Notes: a model not told the origin generated them from the sequence alone. Counted from the first letter of the stretch, positions 1 through 11,046 are shown. The stretch: DNA of 14,849 nt from Ignavibacteria bacterium (GCA_016704345.1 JADJAH010000005.1:1-14849); one strand, 5' to 3'. Numbers and translations: made by a program.

Positions 1-2883
1 ATCTCTATTTCGAAAAAGCGAGTGTCTTGATGCCTTTTTGGAAAGACCTGATGGTCTGGCTAACGGATCATTTCTTCGGCAAGTGACCAGTTCATGGCGG
101 TCCTGGAGTTCTAAATACTTAGATTCTTAGTTTCCTGCTCGTTTGAAATCCAAATAATAAAGTTGAAACTATCGTATCTCTGGGAAGTTGAAAGTACCGG
201 CGGAGTGCCGGTTGTCCTTTATTGTAAAAGTATACTCCCGTTGGAGTATTATACAAAGTTCCGGGCAGAATTTCTGAACTTACTTTACAGTTGTGTTTTT
301 GGTTCCAAATGATGCAGGCGTATTGAAAGTTACTGCAAAAGCATACCTGATCCTCCTGGCGCTTAGTTTCCTCCCTTACCTGTAGGTAAGTAATACTTCC
401 GCATTAAACAAAGCTGAAAATCTCCGCCTGTGGCAGAAATACTGTCATTATTGTAAACCGTCCGTACTTGAATTTTGTAAGGTAAAAAGTTCTCATTAGT
501 GAGCATTAAGATTTGTATATCCAAAGTCTGTGGCTGATTTACAAGACTTTGGTGTCATAGATCCGTTTACAACCGGATTTCCATTATCGGTCATACTCTG
601 TCTGATAAGCAAAATGCAACAGCTTTATTCTTATATATTGTGTAGTTAGTTACTGTTGAATGGGCGGCGAGTAACGCTTCTCCAGGATGCCTATCCTGGT
701 TCACGTCTCCTAATGAAGCGCTTTTTGGCAAGAGCTGCTTTCGTGAGAAGTCTACTTTATTCTCAAAATTTATTACACCTGTTGAAGATGTGTTTCTGAA
801 TATTGAAATTCATTGTTTTGTTTCTCATATAACTGATTGCAGCGTCCTTCGGCTTTCCGTCTCCGTCAACATCACCAAGTCTTACTGATCTGACTCCAAA
901 TCCTCCTCCATTAAAAATCAACTCCTGCCGTAAAACTTATTGGTTACCGGGCAAGTGCCAAAGTATTGCTTAGAATTGATATGCTACCTGGATTCATTTG
1001 CTGATACAAGGCTGCAGGTCTGCTTTATTGTTCCTACAATATCTCCGATTGCCATTCCCCTGGCAATTCACGCTACCTGAATATTAACTGGTGTTGCAAA
1101 ACTTCACTGAGTTATTTGTTGGTTGTATTTCTATAAAGAGAAATGTTTCAGAAATCCACTTGTTGCCAGTGTACATCTGTTTTCCGTCACCGTCAATATC
1201 ACCTTTGTACGAAATACAAAGAGGTTGATTTATTGCAGCAATATCAACCTTCGGATCAAATGCAATCACACCGGGTGTAGATCTGTTTATAAGAATTGAC
1301 ATGAAATAATCTCCTGTACGCACCACAATTGGATGAAAAAACTAGATCAGGTTTTCCATCTCCGTTAAAGTCTCCAATTTTATTGATTTGGGATCTTCAC
1401 TTGCGTTAGCAATTGTTAAATCTGTTCTTGCAGCTAGCTTTTTATACTTCCTGGTGCCGATGTAGTCGCGGTGTGTCAGAAACTCGTAGCAGAAAAAACT
1501 TTGATAACGAGGACATCTCGTTTACTGCCGCCGCATTACTGGATCGCCATCGTGTATATTAGAATTTGGTGCCCCTCCAATTGAATAATGTCCGTAATTT
1601 TTGTGCTAAACTTATTATACTCCTGGATGAAGTAACTTTTGTTATACAATTGATGCAAATTGAGAATTTGCAAATAATATATCTGAATTACTGCCCCCGT
1701 CGAGGTCAACTGTACTTGTTTCTCTACACTGCTACAGCGGTATAAGATGTTCCTCCGTCAAAGTCAGGTTTGCAGCCACCAGGGAATGTAACATTGAATG
1801 GTAAATTGTGAAATAACTTTGGTGGTATTCAATGCCATATTGGTGACGCTGACATCTCCGATAACTCGAGGAAACTGGAACCGTTACTGTCAGATTCGTG
1901 TATGATGGTGAATGTGACAATTGCTTTTACTGAACCAAAATACACAGTATTAAGGTTAGAGTGGAGTTAACAACCTGAACCGTATACCTTATAAAGAAGA
2001 AACCGACATTACCGCTCAAAGGTGAATCGATCAGATCTTCGGAGGTTCTATGGAAATCAAACAGCTAAGTTATTCTTGAGCCACAAGTGTTATTATAAAT
2101 TATCTGGAGTGCCTGTTCCGGTTGAGTTTTAATTCCAATTGTATTTCAAGTTAAAGGAGCAAGAACACTTTATACTGAAATAAAATTTTTCCGTCTTTAT
2201 TTGTATTATAACTTCAAATGTATAAGGTCCCAAGTCCTTCTGAGCCATTCGGAATAGTGAGGGACATTATTGTGTACCGAATAATAAATCTATTGTCAGC
2301 TGGGCATCATTGTAATAATAACATTGCCTGATGAAAATTGAGGTCGAGGTCATCCCCAAACGGGAAGATAGCATTACTGGGATCTGAGGTATCGGTAATG
2401 GAGTATTGTTTGTAAGCATACGCTTGTTGAAGAAGTATCAAACGATACTCCAGCCACTGTACAAATTTTCAAATGATTGTAACTTGTTCCATAAAAAGGA
2501 AATGCTAAAGGCAATGCAACCTTTGTATATCCAATCATCTTGTCCGTTAGTCCAGATTTGAGATAACAGTTCCGGACTCACCTGAGACTTCAACCCAGTT
2601 GTAAGCAGGTCCTCGGGTTCATCACCATCTTTCCATAAATATAACCGTATGCATCCGGTCCGCGCCAGTTGCTTCGATTCTGTTATTTCCGGTCTGCGCA
2701 AAACATCCTTCGCACCTTTTGGGCAGATTGGACAACTTCAGTCAAATATCGGTAGTCATTCCCATCGGGAAATTCTTGGAATACCTACTCTGTTGCTGTT
2801 TAGTATCCTGTCTGACTGAGCATTCAGACCTGCAGAGAAAAAATAAGCAACAGTAAGAATACAGAAGTCAATTGCTGCAACAT
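1..2883 (-). pseudogene. Secreted TIG/VCBS-repeat protein, 5' part, frameshifted, 3' end outside window
   Basis: No single frame is open, but joined frames read as one exported protein. From ATG 2883 there is a signal peptide (MLQQLTSVFLLLLIFSLQ, then a shift into AGLNAQSD), with AGGA about 9 bases upstream. Near 2660-2100 comes a module with pieces such as WKDGDEP, ALPFSFPFYGT-like, DDLDL, NNVPHYSEW and FEVIIQ; I recall such N-terminal modules in secreted FCB-group proteins. Near 1950-1730 there is an IPT/TIG-like stretch (NTVYFGSVKA, LTVTVPVSSSY, TFPGGCKPDF). VCBS calcium-loop motifs follow: IGDFNGDGKPD (1346-1378), GDIDGDGK (about 1181-1205) and LGDVDGDGKP (851-879). The part at 1-800 is coding-like but unassigned. 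A role in surface adhesion or binding is a family-level guess. Motifs survive between dozens of indels, so poor consensus sequence is likelier than old decay. Confidence 0.75.
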
Positions 2884-3014
2884 TGATTTGAATCCTGAAG
2901 CTTTTACATATAAGCAGAAAGGTTACTGCAATTTGCGGTCAGTTCTCTTTTCACGGCGATTGTTTTTTTTGATTTATTTAGAATTGATTTCAAATTCTTT
3001 TTGAAATAAATATT

Positions 3015-3065
3015 ACAAACCTGATTCAGTAAATTCTTCCTGAAAAAATTATTCTTCAGGTTTGT
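3015..3065 (-). terminator. Stem-loop between the small helical gene and the TIG/VCBS gene
   Basis: ACAAACCTGA (3015-3024) and TCAGGTTTGT (3056-3065) form a perfect 10-bp inverted repeat. An alternative inner hairpin pairs CCTGAA (3039-3044) with TTCAGG (3055-3060). It lies 12 bases downstream of the stop at 3077-3079. On the minus strand it is followed by AATATTTATTT, a weak U-rich tail. The competing pairings could instead suit attenuation, but nothing else supports that. Confidence 0.4.
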
Positions 3066-3076
3066 TTGTTCGGTTT

Positions 3077-3275
3077 TCATTCTTCCTCAATGAATTTCAG
3101 GATTTCTTTCTCAAACTTTTCAATATTTCCATTGTTGCTATTCCTCAATTTCATTTCAGCTCTTGCGATCATATTTATCATGCTTATAAGCTCTCCTTCT
3201 CTGATCTTTCCGGAAGAATCCCGCACTTTAGTTCTCAATTTTTCAAGTAGCAGCTTCCAAATTATTTTGATCCAT
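3077..3275 (-). CDS. Small charged helical protein, unknown function
   Basis: The minus strand encodes a run of about 55 residues ending in TGA at 3077-3079, with clear coding character: LLEKLRTKVRDSSGKI, REGELISMINMIARAEMKLR, NGNIEKFEKEILKFIEEE. It is rich in Lys and Glu, has no Cys or Pro, and its hydrophobic spacing suggests amphipathic helices. This frame has no ATG before an upstream TAA, but ATG at 3275 one frame away gives MDQNNLE and joins with a single-base indel near 3245-3258. That fits the many indels of this region and gives about 66 residues. It has no signal peptide or membrane segment and lies 193 bases upstream of the TIG/VCBS gene on the same strand. I do not recognise the family. 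The plus-strand frames over it look like shadows. Confidence 0.5.
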
Positions 3276-3407
3276 GAATTTTATTTGACTGCAATTAACA
3301 GTGCGGAAAATGGCCATGCAAAGAAACTTTACTCAGTTAATATCGAAGTGATTTATTGGAACAGGTAGAAATCGGCTAAAAAAATTAGTTTTTGTGGCTT
3401 TTGTAGC

Positions 3408-3415
3408 TAATTTTG
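3408..3415 (+). promoter_or_regulatory. Possible -7 element (TAATTTTG) upstream of helical-family gene P2
   Basis: TAATTTTG matches the Bacteroidota -7 consensus TAnnTTTG and lies 52 bases before the proposed TTG start at 3468. No TTG stands 20 bases upstream, so the -33 half is missing or damaged. It also overlaps an 8-bp inverted repeat (AAAATTAG 3381-3388 with CTAATTTT 3407-3414). Weak call. Confidence 0.2.
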
Positions 3416-3467
3416 TATCGAAAAAATAACATTGAATAATTCTGCTGGAAAAAGGATACAAAGTTAA

Positions 3468-4926
3468 TTGCATTTCTTGAGAACGTTATCGAAAATCGAA
3501 CTGTCTGAGTTTGACAAGTTTCTCAATCCCCGTATTTCGAAGAAAAGAAAGGGATCCCTTGCCTTTGTATAATTATCTTAAAAGATATTATCCTGAATTT
3601 CCTCCTGATAAAGTAATTGAGGAAACAGATCATAAATGAACTATATCCCGGTGAAAAATCTGACGACAAGAAATACAGGGATTTGGTCAGGAATATTTTC
3701 TTCCACCTTATTGAAAGCTGTTAATGAATTCGCGATCCATTCAAGCGTAAAGAATAATGTAATGCTGAAGAACAGGATCGTTCTGAACGGATTTCTTGAC
3801 AGAAATCTGCTAAGTATTACGATCAGTTTCTTACCGATACATACAAAGAGCTCTCTACTGATGAATCAGGAATCGGCTACTGTTGCATTGGAATACTTTC
3901 AGCTGGAACAGCTCAATACAAGATACTTTGCTTATACACTGGAGTATAAAAATTTCTGGATCACGGAATAAGATCTCTTGAATGGAATTCTGCTCAGTTC
4001 ATTCTGAACTTGATATGGACTGCAAAGATAAAATATCTTGAAGAAACTTATAACAATGCTAAACCGGAAAGTGATTTTACCAACAGAATTATCGAAGCTA
4101 TTGACATTGAAAAGGCAATAGACGCATTCAGTGCTCATGAGAAATATCCACAACTGATGTTTAACTACTACGCATACAAGAGTATCATCAATGAGAATGA
4201 TCTTGATTATTACAGAAAGGCAAAGATAATTTTCATCGCTAACCGAAGCAGCATTTCGAGATTCGAAAAGAATTTTTTCTATGCAGACCTGATGAACATT
4301 CTTAGTTCAGGAAAAGATATAAGTGATGGTTATAAACGGTCTGAACTTTTGAGATTATGAGCTTCTGCGTCGAAGATAAAGCATACAAAGTTTCTGATGA
4401 TGATTTTATGCATCCTTCATTTTACAGAAGCGCTGTCATTCACTCTACTGCTGTAAGGGGAATACGACTGGGCTGAAAATTTTATTGAGAATTATACAGA
4501 TGAACTGCAGCCGGAATACGTTGATAATATGAAATATTTTTCATTGGCTGTTGTAAAATTCGCAAGAGGAGATTTTGAGAGTCGCTGCAATATATATCTA
4601 AGGTTAAATACGATTTTGTAAGACTGAAAACCGATGTAAAATTTCTGATGCTGAAAATTTACTATGAACTTAACTCGAAGACCCTGCTTATTTTCTTATA
4701 GATACATTCAAACATTATGCTTCTGATTCAAAAGAAATTTCAGAAGACACAAGAATCTCTGTCAAAAACTTTCTTAAGCATTATTCCCAACTGCTTAAAA
4801 TGAAAAACACTCATAAATCTTCAGAAGTTGAATTCTCAAAAAGGACTATTGATAATGAAAAGTTGCTTTATCACAAAAGACTGGCTATTACAAAAGGCAA
4901 ATGAGCTGGCTTTGAATATTAAATAA
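3468..4926 (+). pseudogene. Helical 'SPYFN'-type family protein P2, about 12 frameshifts
   Basis: This is a paralogue of the genes at 9424 and 14527. Joined frames give LHFLRTLSKIELSEFDKFLN, PYFEEKKG, LYNYLKRYYPEFPPDKVIE, ELYPGEKSDDKKYRDLVRNI, KAVNEFAIHSSV, YFQLEQLNTRYFAYTLEYKN, EWNSAQFILNLIWTAKIKYL, a long piece at 4010-4360, EYDWAENFIENYTDELQPEY, SKVKYDFVRLKTDVKFLML, and the C-terminus DWLLQKANELALNIK ending at TAA 4924-4926. This aligns along the full length with P1 (for example LKRYYPEFP with LKKFYPEFP, and WLLQKANELALNIK with RWLIEKIENGKL). It would be about 485 residues, all-alpha, with no signal peptide, so probably cytoplasmic. TTG at 3468 follows an in-frame TAA, with AAGGA 11 bases upstream. 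It diverges from the small helical and TIG/VCBS genes. Function unknown. The roughly 12 breaks look more technical than evolutionary, since the paralogue match persists between them. Confidence 0.75.
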
Positions 4927-5068
4927 ATTTGACGGCAGAACTTTCTTCCGGCTCTTACGCTAAGTTCCCAAAATCTAATTGATCTTTCAAAAACTAAATT
5001 CGTGTATTCGGGGCAAAGTTTTCGGGCGTACTTCCCCGGACTCTTAGGTTAAAAGCTTTAATTTTCCT

Positions 5069-5094
5069 CGCTCCCAAGCCCCGGCTTGGGAGCG
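5069..5094. repeat. 26-bp perfect palindrome, REP-like
   Basis: A 12-bp arm (CGCTCCCAAGCC) is followed by CC and its exact reverse complement (GGCTTGGGAGCG). The arms around CCAAGC...GCTTGG resemble a palindromic motif I recall from intergenic regions of many bacteria, though I cannot verify this here. It could fold as a strong hairpin in either transcript from the converging genes. Neither side has a U-tract, so a repeat or mRNA-end stabiliser is as likely as a terminator. Confidence 0.6.
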
Positions 5095-5245
5095 TAACAG
5101 CGAAGTTTCTTGTCTGCGAAGTGTCTCCCTGCGAATTCCCGGGGAAGAGGAGTTGGAAATTGTTTGTGACCCAAAAGTGTGCAGTGGCAGCTATTAGAGA
5201 ATCACCAGAGCAAAATGCAAACTTTTGGGAACATAAACAACGGCA

Positions 5246-5272
5246 AACGCCCGAAGCCAAAGCTCGGGCGTT
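5246..5272 (-). terminator. Probable terminator of the FG-GAP gene
   Basis: AACGCCCGA (5246-5254) pairs perfectly with TCGGGCGTT (5264-5272) around a 9-base loop. It lies about 55 bases downstream of the FG-GAP stop codon. On the minus strand the stem is followed by TGCCGTTGTTT, an imperfect U-rich tail. It could also stop transcripts arriving from P2 on the other strand. Confidence 0.5.
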
Positions 5273-5327
5273 GTGTGTTATGCTTTATCCGGGAATCCAA
5301 AAATCCTGAAAATCCTGATTCAGATAA

Positions 5328-8300
5328 CTACGGTCTGATCATACTAACAAAATTCGCCGCATTATTATCTGCTATTGCAAAGTCAGTTCCGTCAACAAAG
5401 CTATCACCTGAAAGGTCCGTAACAACATAACCCGCATTGAAGCCGGCAGCGTCATTGTCTATTGCGCTGAGGTCGGTTGCGTCAACTGTTCCGTCCTGAT
5501 TCACATCACCGCTGAAGATTCCGAAGCGAGCCGGCGAGGCATCAACCTGTATGAGATTATTTCCGAATGCCTGCGATGCCGATGTTGTAAAGTTGTACAC
5601 GACATTTCCACCGTTTATGTTTACTGTTGAAGCGCTCCAGGTTTCAATCGAGTTTCTGTGCTTCAGCGTGAGATAATAATTTCCTGCCGGAAGGTAAACA
5701 TCATTGAATGTAGCAGTTAAATTTGCCGCACTGAGAATACTTCTTGCAGAATCAACAACTGCATACGGTGAAGCTGAACTTCTTATAAGCAGCGTTACAG
5801 TATCACTCAAGACCATGTTGTTTGCAGCGGCATTGTAGAATCCCTGAATGGCCGCAGTAATAGTTAGAGTTGACTGACTGAACGGAGAAACATTTGAGGA
5901 ATCTGACAGCGGACTGTAATTGCCGTGTATATCAACTGCCGCAACGGAATAACTCAGCGCCGACTCTCCCGAAGGATTCTCATCTTCGAATGAACTTGTG
6001 AGAGAAATGTTGATCTCGTTTCCGTCTCTGAATATGGCATAGTGGTGAAGATCGCTTTCGGTGTTGCTGTTCCAGCTCAACTGTACTGAACTTCCGGAGA
6101 TCGATGCCATGAGTCCTGTCGGCTGTGAAGGTGAAAGATTATCAACACTGTATCCCGGCATAATATTCGATCTGTAAAATTGATTGGCGTTTGAAGTCAG
6201 CGCAGTGATGCGAAAGAAAACTGTTCCGGAGTTGTTTGTCATTGAGTCTGATTGTGTTGCTGCAGTGAATGTATATGACAGATTCTTAGTCGCCGGAATT
6301 GTAGCCACGCTTTGCCATGAGAATCCTGAAATTCCCGGAGGAACACTCTTTTCAATGAGGTATCCGGTTACGACACTCTGACCAATGATATCATAGCCGC
6401 TTCTCATCCACTTTACCGCTACAGAACCTCCCTGATCAAAAGGCACATCTTTGACAGAAACAATACCGGGTTCAGATGCGGGTGAAGAAGACATGTATAA
6501 GAATGTTCTTCCGGCTGCAAGACCTCCTGCTTCGTCCTGAAATGCTCCGCAAATGTAATCTGAGAATCCATCCCCGTTAAAATCACCGGCTGAAGATACA
6601 GAAGAACCAAGATTACTGTTATCCGAGTCACCGCTCATAACGATGTCGACAATGTTATTCATTGATGAACTGCCAAAAAATATATAGGTTCTTCCGGCGT
6701 TCGTAGCTCCCGGATCATTGTATGGAGCTCCGATAATAATGTCCGAGTATCCGTCTTTATTAATGTCGCCGGCATCAGAAACAGAATAACCGAAGGCATC
6801 GTTGTTCAACTCTCCCGTAAATGTCGCATCAGCATTGTCATCCATAATAATTCCTCCCAAATAAAGATATGCTCTGCCTTTGTTAAATGCATCCGGATAT
6901 CCGTATGCGCCGACAAGGACATCCGAATAACCATCTTTGTTTACATCTCCTGCTCCTGAAACCGAATAGCCAAGCCTGTCAAAGTTCTGAACCCCTGAGA
7001 TGAAAACATCCGGATTGTTTGCGATGGTCTCTCCACCGAAATAAATATATGCAGCGCCTTTGAGTCAAAGTTGAAGCACCAATTATGAGATCTCCGTATC
7101 CGTCTGCATTTACATCTCCTGTCGAAGATACCGAGTAACCATATTGATCATTTCCAGTTCCTTCATCAAGAAGGATGTCAGCAGTATTATTCATTAGAGC
7201 TCCTCCAAAGTAAACATAAACCCTTCCTACGTTTCCTCCTCCAAAGTCATTTTAGTGGAGCTCCGATAACAACATCAGGGTATCCGTCAGCATTCACATC
7301 GCCTGCATCTGATACTGAGCTTCCGAATCGGTCATCGGCAGCGGCGCCCGGTAAACACAACATCCGCAACATTGTTCATAACAGCTCCTCCGTAATACAA
7401 GTATGCCCCTGCCTGCATTGCTTCCTCCTGCATCATTGTATGGAGCACCTACAATTACGTCATCATAGCCGTCACCGTTTACATCACCCGCACCCGAGAC
7501 AGACCAACCAAACTGATCCCCGGCAGCTATGCCTGTTAATATTAAATCGGGAGTATTGTCGGGAACTGTTCCACCGTAGTGTATGTAAGCAATTCCTCTG
7601 TCTGAGTTATTTCCTATGGCTGCGATTATCATATCATCATAACCGTCACCGTTCACGTCTCCAACACTGGAAACCGAATAGCCAAGGTAATCCAAAGTTG
7701 CCCCGGTATAGATCTCATCCTCAATATCTGTACCCGTGAGCGAGTTAAGGTACAGATAAGCTCTTCCTGCATCAGATCCTCCCGCGTCATTATTCACTGC
7801 GCCGAGAATTATATCAGAGAATCCGTCACCGTTAAAGTCCCCGGCAGAAGAGACGGAAATTCCGAAGTTGTCATTTGCTGCGGCTCCGCTGAAAATAGCA
7901 TCAGTAATATTGTCCGGATCCATCCCGCCCATGTGAACATAAGCTCTTCCGGCGGATGATCCTGTTTCATCATTTCCATATGCTCCTGTTAAAATATCCG
8001 AGTAGCCATCCCCGTTAATATCTCCAGCTGTTGAAACTGAATGTCCTAAATTGTCTCCTGCAGCTGCACCGGTTATTGTAATATCTGCCGTGTTGTTCAT
8101 CAACGCACCGCCGAGAAAAAGATATGCTCTTCCCGATTCATTTCCGGCTGCATCATTGAACGGAGCTCCGGCAATTACATCGGAATATCCGTCACCGTTC
8201 ACATCACCTGCCGTTGATACAGAATGTCCGAAGAAGTCATTTGCCGAAACTCCGTTAAGGACAACATCAGCAACGCTGTTCAGCGCAACTCCTCCAAAAT

Positions 8301-9164
8301 AGACATACGCCCTTCCTGCATTTGTTGCAATTCCGTCATTCATCATTGCTCCTGCAATGACGTCGCTGGAATCCGTCACCGTTCACATCGCCTGCATAAG
8401 AAACTGAGTATCCGAAATTATCTCCCGCCGCAGCGCCGGTAAGCGTTACATCTGCAACATTGTTCATGTTTGATCCTCCGAGAAAAAATGTAAGCTCTCC
8501 TGCACCGGCTGCGCCGGCATTGTTCAGATATGCTCCAACGATCACATCCGAGAAACCATCGCCGTTGAAATCTCCCGCGGTTGAAACAGAAAACCCAAAT
8601 GAGTTATCGGCTGCCAGACCCGTCAGAGTGACGTCTGCAGCATTATTCATATTAGCACCTCCGAAATAAATGTATGCTCTTCCGGCATTGCTCGCACCCG
8701 CGTCATTCAGGTGAGCTCCCACAATGACATCACCGTAACCGTCTCCGTTGACATCACCCGCTTTTGAAACTGAGTATCCGAAGTTGTCACTTACCGTTGC
8801 ACCTGTAAGTATGACATCTGCAACGGTATTGATGATCTGTCCGCCGAAGTAGATGTATGCTCTGCCTGCATCAAAACCTCCGGCGTCATTAAAAGGCGCG
8901 CCTGCAATAAGATCTTCAAAGCCGTCACCGTTCACATCTCCGGCAGAAGATACGGATTGGCCGAAGTTGTCATTTGCATTTGCGCCCGTAAAAATCTCTC
9001 CTGAATTGCATCTGTTTCAGTAGAGTCAAATGGCAGATCATTGTAGTTGAAAATACTTTTCGAACCCGCGCCGTCATTGGCAACCGTATTGCCGCAGATC
9101 GTGGTGAATACAAACAGGATGATCATCAGCATTGCGGATGTAAATCTGAGTTGAGTCTTTTCAT
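5328..9164 (-). CDS. Secreted FG-GAP (14 repeats) / FN3 / dockerin-like protein
   Basis: This is an exported, probably calcium-binding surface or extracellular protein of about 1280 residues. I place the start at ATG 9164: restoring one A in the run just after it gives a typical signal peptide (MKKTQLRFTSAMLMIILFVF). Fourteen repeats of about 63 residues follow, each of the form FGxSVSxAGDxNxDGxxDxxxGA...AGRxYxYFGG with a calcium-loop motif such as GDVNGDGFED; this fits two seven-bladed propellers. From about 6480 come two FN3-like domains (the second contains VQLSWNSNTESDLHHYAIF), then an Ig-like stretch (LKHRNSIETWSAS) and paired dockerin-like loops (GDVNQDGTVDATD, DLSGDSFVDGTD), ending NNAANFVSMIRP at TAG 5328-5330. 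Frames break near 9160, 9000, 8368, 7410, 7365, 7250 and 7075, mostly single-base indels and probably technical. It diverges from P1. Ligand unknown. Confidence 0.88.
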
Positions 9165-9423
9165 TTTGTTAGATTGTTTTTGATTTTGTCCGGTATATGA
9201 TCCGTTCCTTTGCAATGAAGATATTGAGTTGAGGTTCAGATGTTCTGCCGGAGCTTCTGAAAATTGTTCACAAAAATATTTGCTCTCTCTCTGCATCCCA
9301 AAGAAAAGATTTCAAAAAAGTAACCTGCATTTTCTTCTGTCAATTCATAGTTTGAGCAGAATTCATTTAAAATTCTGTCAGAAAGAAAGTTTTTCATCAT
9401 CAAAGCGGTAATCTCAGTTAAGA
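9165..9423. other. Divergent intergenic region between FG-GAP gene and P1
   Basis: These 259 bases separate two diverging genes and should carry both promoters. The FG-GAP leader just before its ATG is A/C-rich (ACAATCTAACAAA) and has no Shine-Dalgarno site. I found no exact TAnnTTTG in a convincing place on either strand. The short plus-strand open frame at 9229-9411 has no coding character. Confidence 0.5.
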
Positions 9424-10860
9424 TTGAATAAAAGCAGATTAGTACTTACGCTGAAGTCATTTACTCCGGAAGAGCTTAAACGGCTCGGTGAATTTCTCAA
9501 TTCACCATACTTCAACAAGAGCAAGACGCTTGTTAAGTTTTACTCGGAGCTGAAGAAGTTCTATCCTGAATTTCCTGAGGAAAAGATCTCAAAGGAAATC
9601 CTTTACCGGAAACTGTTTAAGGATAAGGAATACAATGAACAGGTAATGAAGAATCTCATATCAGATCTGAACAGATTGTGCAGAGATTTTCTGACGGTGG
9701 AAATTACCAGAGCGGATTCATTTGAGAACAGATTGAATTTTCTGCGGCAGATGATCCTGAGAAAGACAGATCCTGTGTTCTTCAGCGAATTGAAGAATTT
9801 TGAAACTGAGTTGAAAAAAAACTTCGGAGATATCAGAAAGAAATTTCTATTATCTGTATCAGCTCGAAGAAGCCAAGATTAGTTTTCATCTTGAAAGAAA
9901 TCAACAGCCGCTGGTATTTGACAAAGTCCTCCGGTCGGGAGAATATCTGATCTTATTCTTTCTGCTTCATCTTACAAAAACAATTTCCAACCTTAACGTC
10001 AACAAACAATCATTCAATGCAACTTATGAGACCAATCTTCCCGAAGTATTCTTCAACAATGTTAACATGGAATCCATAATTAATTACATGAAGGAAAATA
10101 ATGTGGAATATGCATATCTGGCGGAGTTGTATTACTATCGGGTTGTGTGCAACACTCATCCTTACGACGAGGTGTATTATTTTAAATTCAGGAAGCTGTT
10201 GATGGATAGTCTGGGAAAGCTCAGCAGAATAGAGGTTTACGGCTTGTTCAATGCGCTTGAAACTTACTGCATGCGCAAATTGAATGCGGGTGAGAGCAAG
10301 TTCATCAACGAGCTGTTTGATGTGTTCTGTAAAGAAATTGATAACGGTTTTTACAAATATTCCGATTCATCACCCGTGACAACAATGAAGTTCAGGAATA
10401 CATATCTCCCTGCGCTGACGCTTAAGAAGTATGAGTGGGTGGAGAATTTTATTGACAAGTTCAGCAAAGACCTTGTTCAGCCGGACAGAGATACCATAAC
10501 CAGAATTGCCCGTGCGCAGATTGAATTCGAAAGAGGTAATTTTGAAAAAGTACTGGAGAGTCTTGCAGATGTAACTTCAGATCTGTTCTATCTCAAGATT
10601 GATATTCGAAACCTGACGCTGATGTCATACTACGAATTGAACTATACTGAGTCAGTACTTTCGGGGATCGATTCTTACCGTCATTTTCTAATGGGAAACA
10701 AATCTCTTACGGATGTATTCAGAGAAAGTCATTTGAGATTCATAAATGCATTGGGATCATTGATTCAGTTTAAGGAAAAGAGAAAAGAAGAAAAGCTTGA
10801 AGAGTTAAAGGACAAACTCATGGCGTATAAATCTGAAAGAAGAATAAGATGGCTGATTGA

Positions 10861-10978
<118 letters not shown>

Positions 10979-10979
<1 letters not shown>

Positions 10980-11046
10980 GAAGGGCTATTGCAATATTTT
11001 TTGTCATCCTGAGCAAGCGGAGCGTACTGAAGGATCCATATATTTG
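10979..11046. repeat. 68-bp interspersed unit, copy A
   Basis: It starts with GGAAGGGCTATTGCAATA, carries T6 and TGTCATCCTGAGCAAGCGG, and ends with GGATCCATATATTTG. It differs from copy C at two positions (GTACTGAAGG against GTAGCGAAGG). The core TGTCATCCTGAGC...GAAGGATC matches a dispersed intergenic sequence I recall from many metagenomic bacterial genomes. Confidence 0.88.

Larger units (their letters stand above)
4927..5327. other. Convergent intergenic region rich in inverted repeats
   Basis: It lies between the plus-strand P2 gene and the minus-strand FG-GAP gene, and I see no convincing gene. It holds several inverted repeats: GTTCCCAAAA (4964-4973) with TTTTGGGAAC (5223-5232); CTTCCCCGG (5031-5039) with CCGGGGAAG (5139-5147); a perfect palindrome at 5069-5094; CCCAAAAGT (5170-5178) with ACTTTTGGG (5221-5229); and a terminator-like hairpin at 5246-5272. 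The two outer pairs and the palindrome are roughly concentric. Confidence 0.6.

Noticed and set aside
3066..3368. Plus-strand open frame with hydrophobic residues (about 100 codons)
   Set aside because: It overlaps the minus-strand helical protein, whose Lys/Glu-rich composition makes the complementary frames hydrophobic. It has no homology or RBS signal.
4964..5232. A complete miniature transposon with terminal inverted repeats
   Set aside because: The 10-bp ends match, but no target-site duplication is visible in the flanks and the inner sequence is not symmetrical beyond short pairs.
4994..5309. Overlapping open frames on both strands in the convergent intergenic region
   Set aside because: They are set up by the palindromes and inverted repeats. 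The residues show no domain pattern and neither frame has a start signal.
7440..7739. Plus-strand open frame opposite the FG-GAP repeats, rich in His and Arg
   Set aside because: It is a shadow of the repeat-rich minus-strand gene, as are the plus-strand frames at 8051-8669.
9229..9411. Short plus-strand open frame in the FG-GAP/P1 divergent region
   Set aside because: Composition (many Ser, Cys, Phe and Arg) and lack of initiation signals suggest non-coding promoter DNA.
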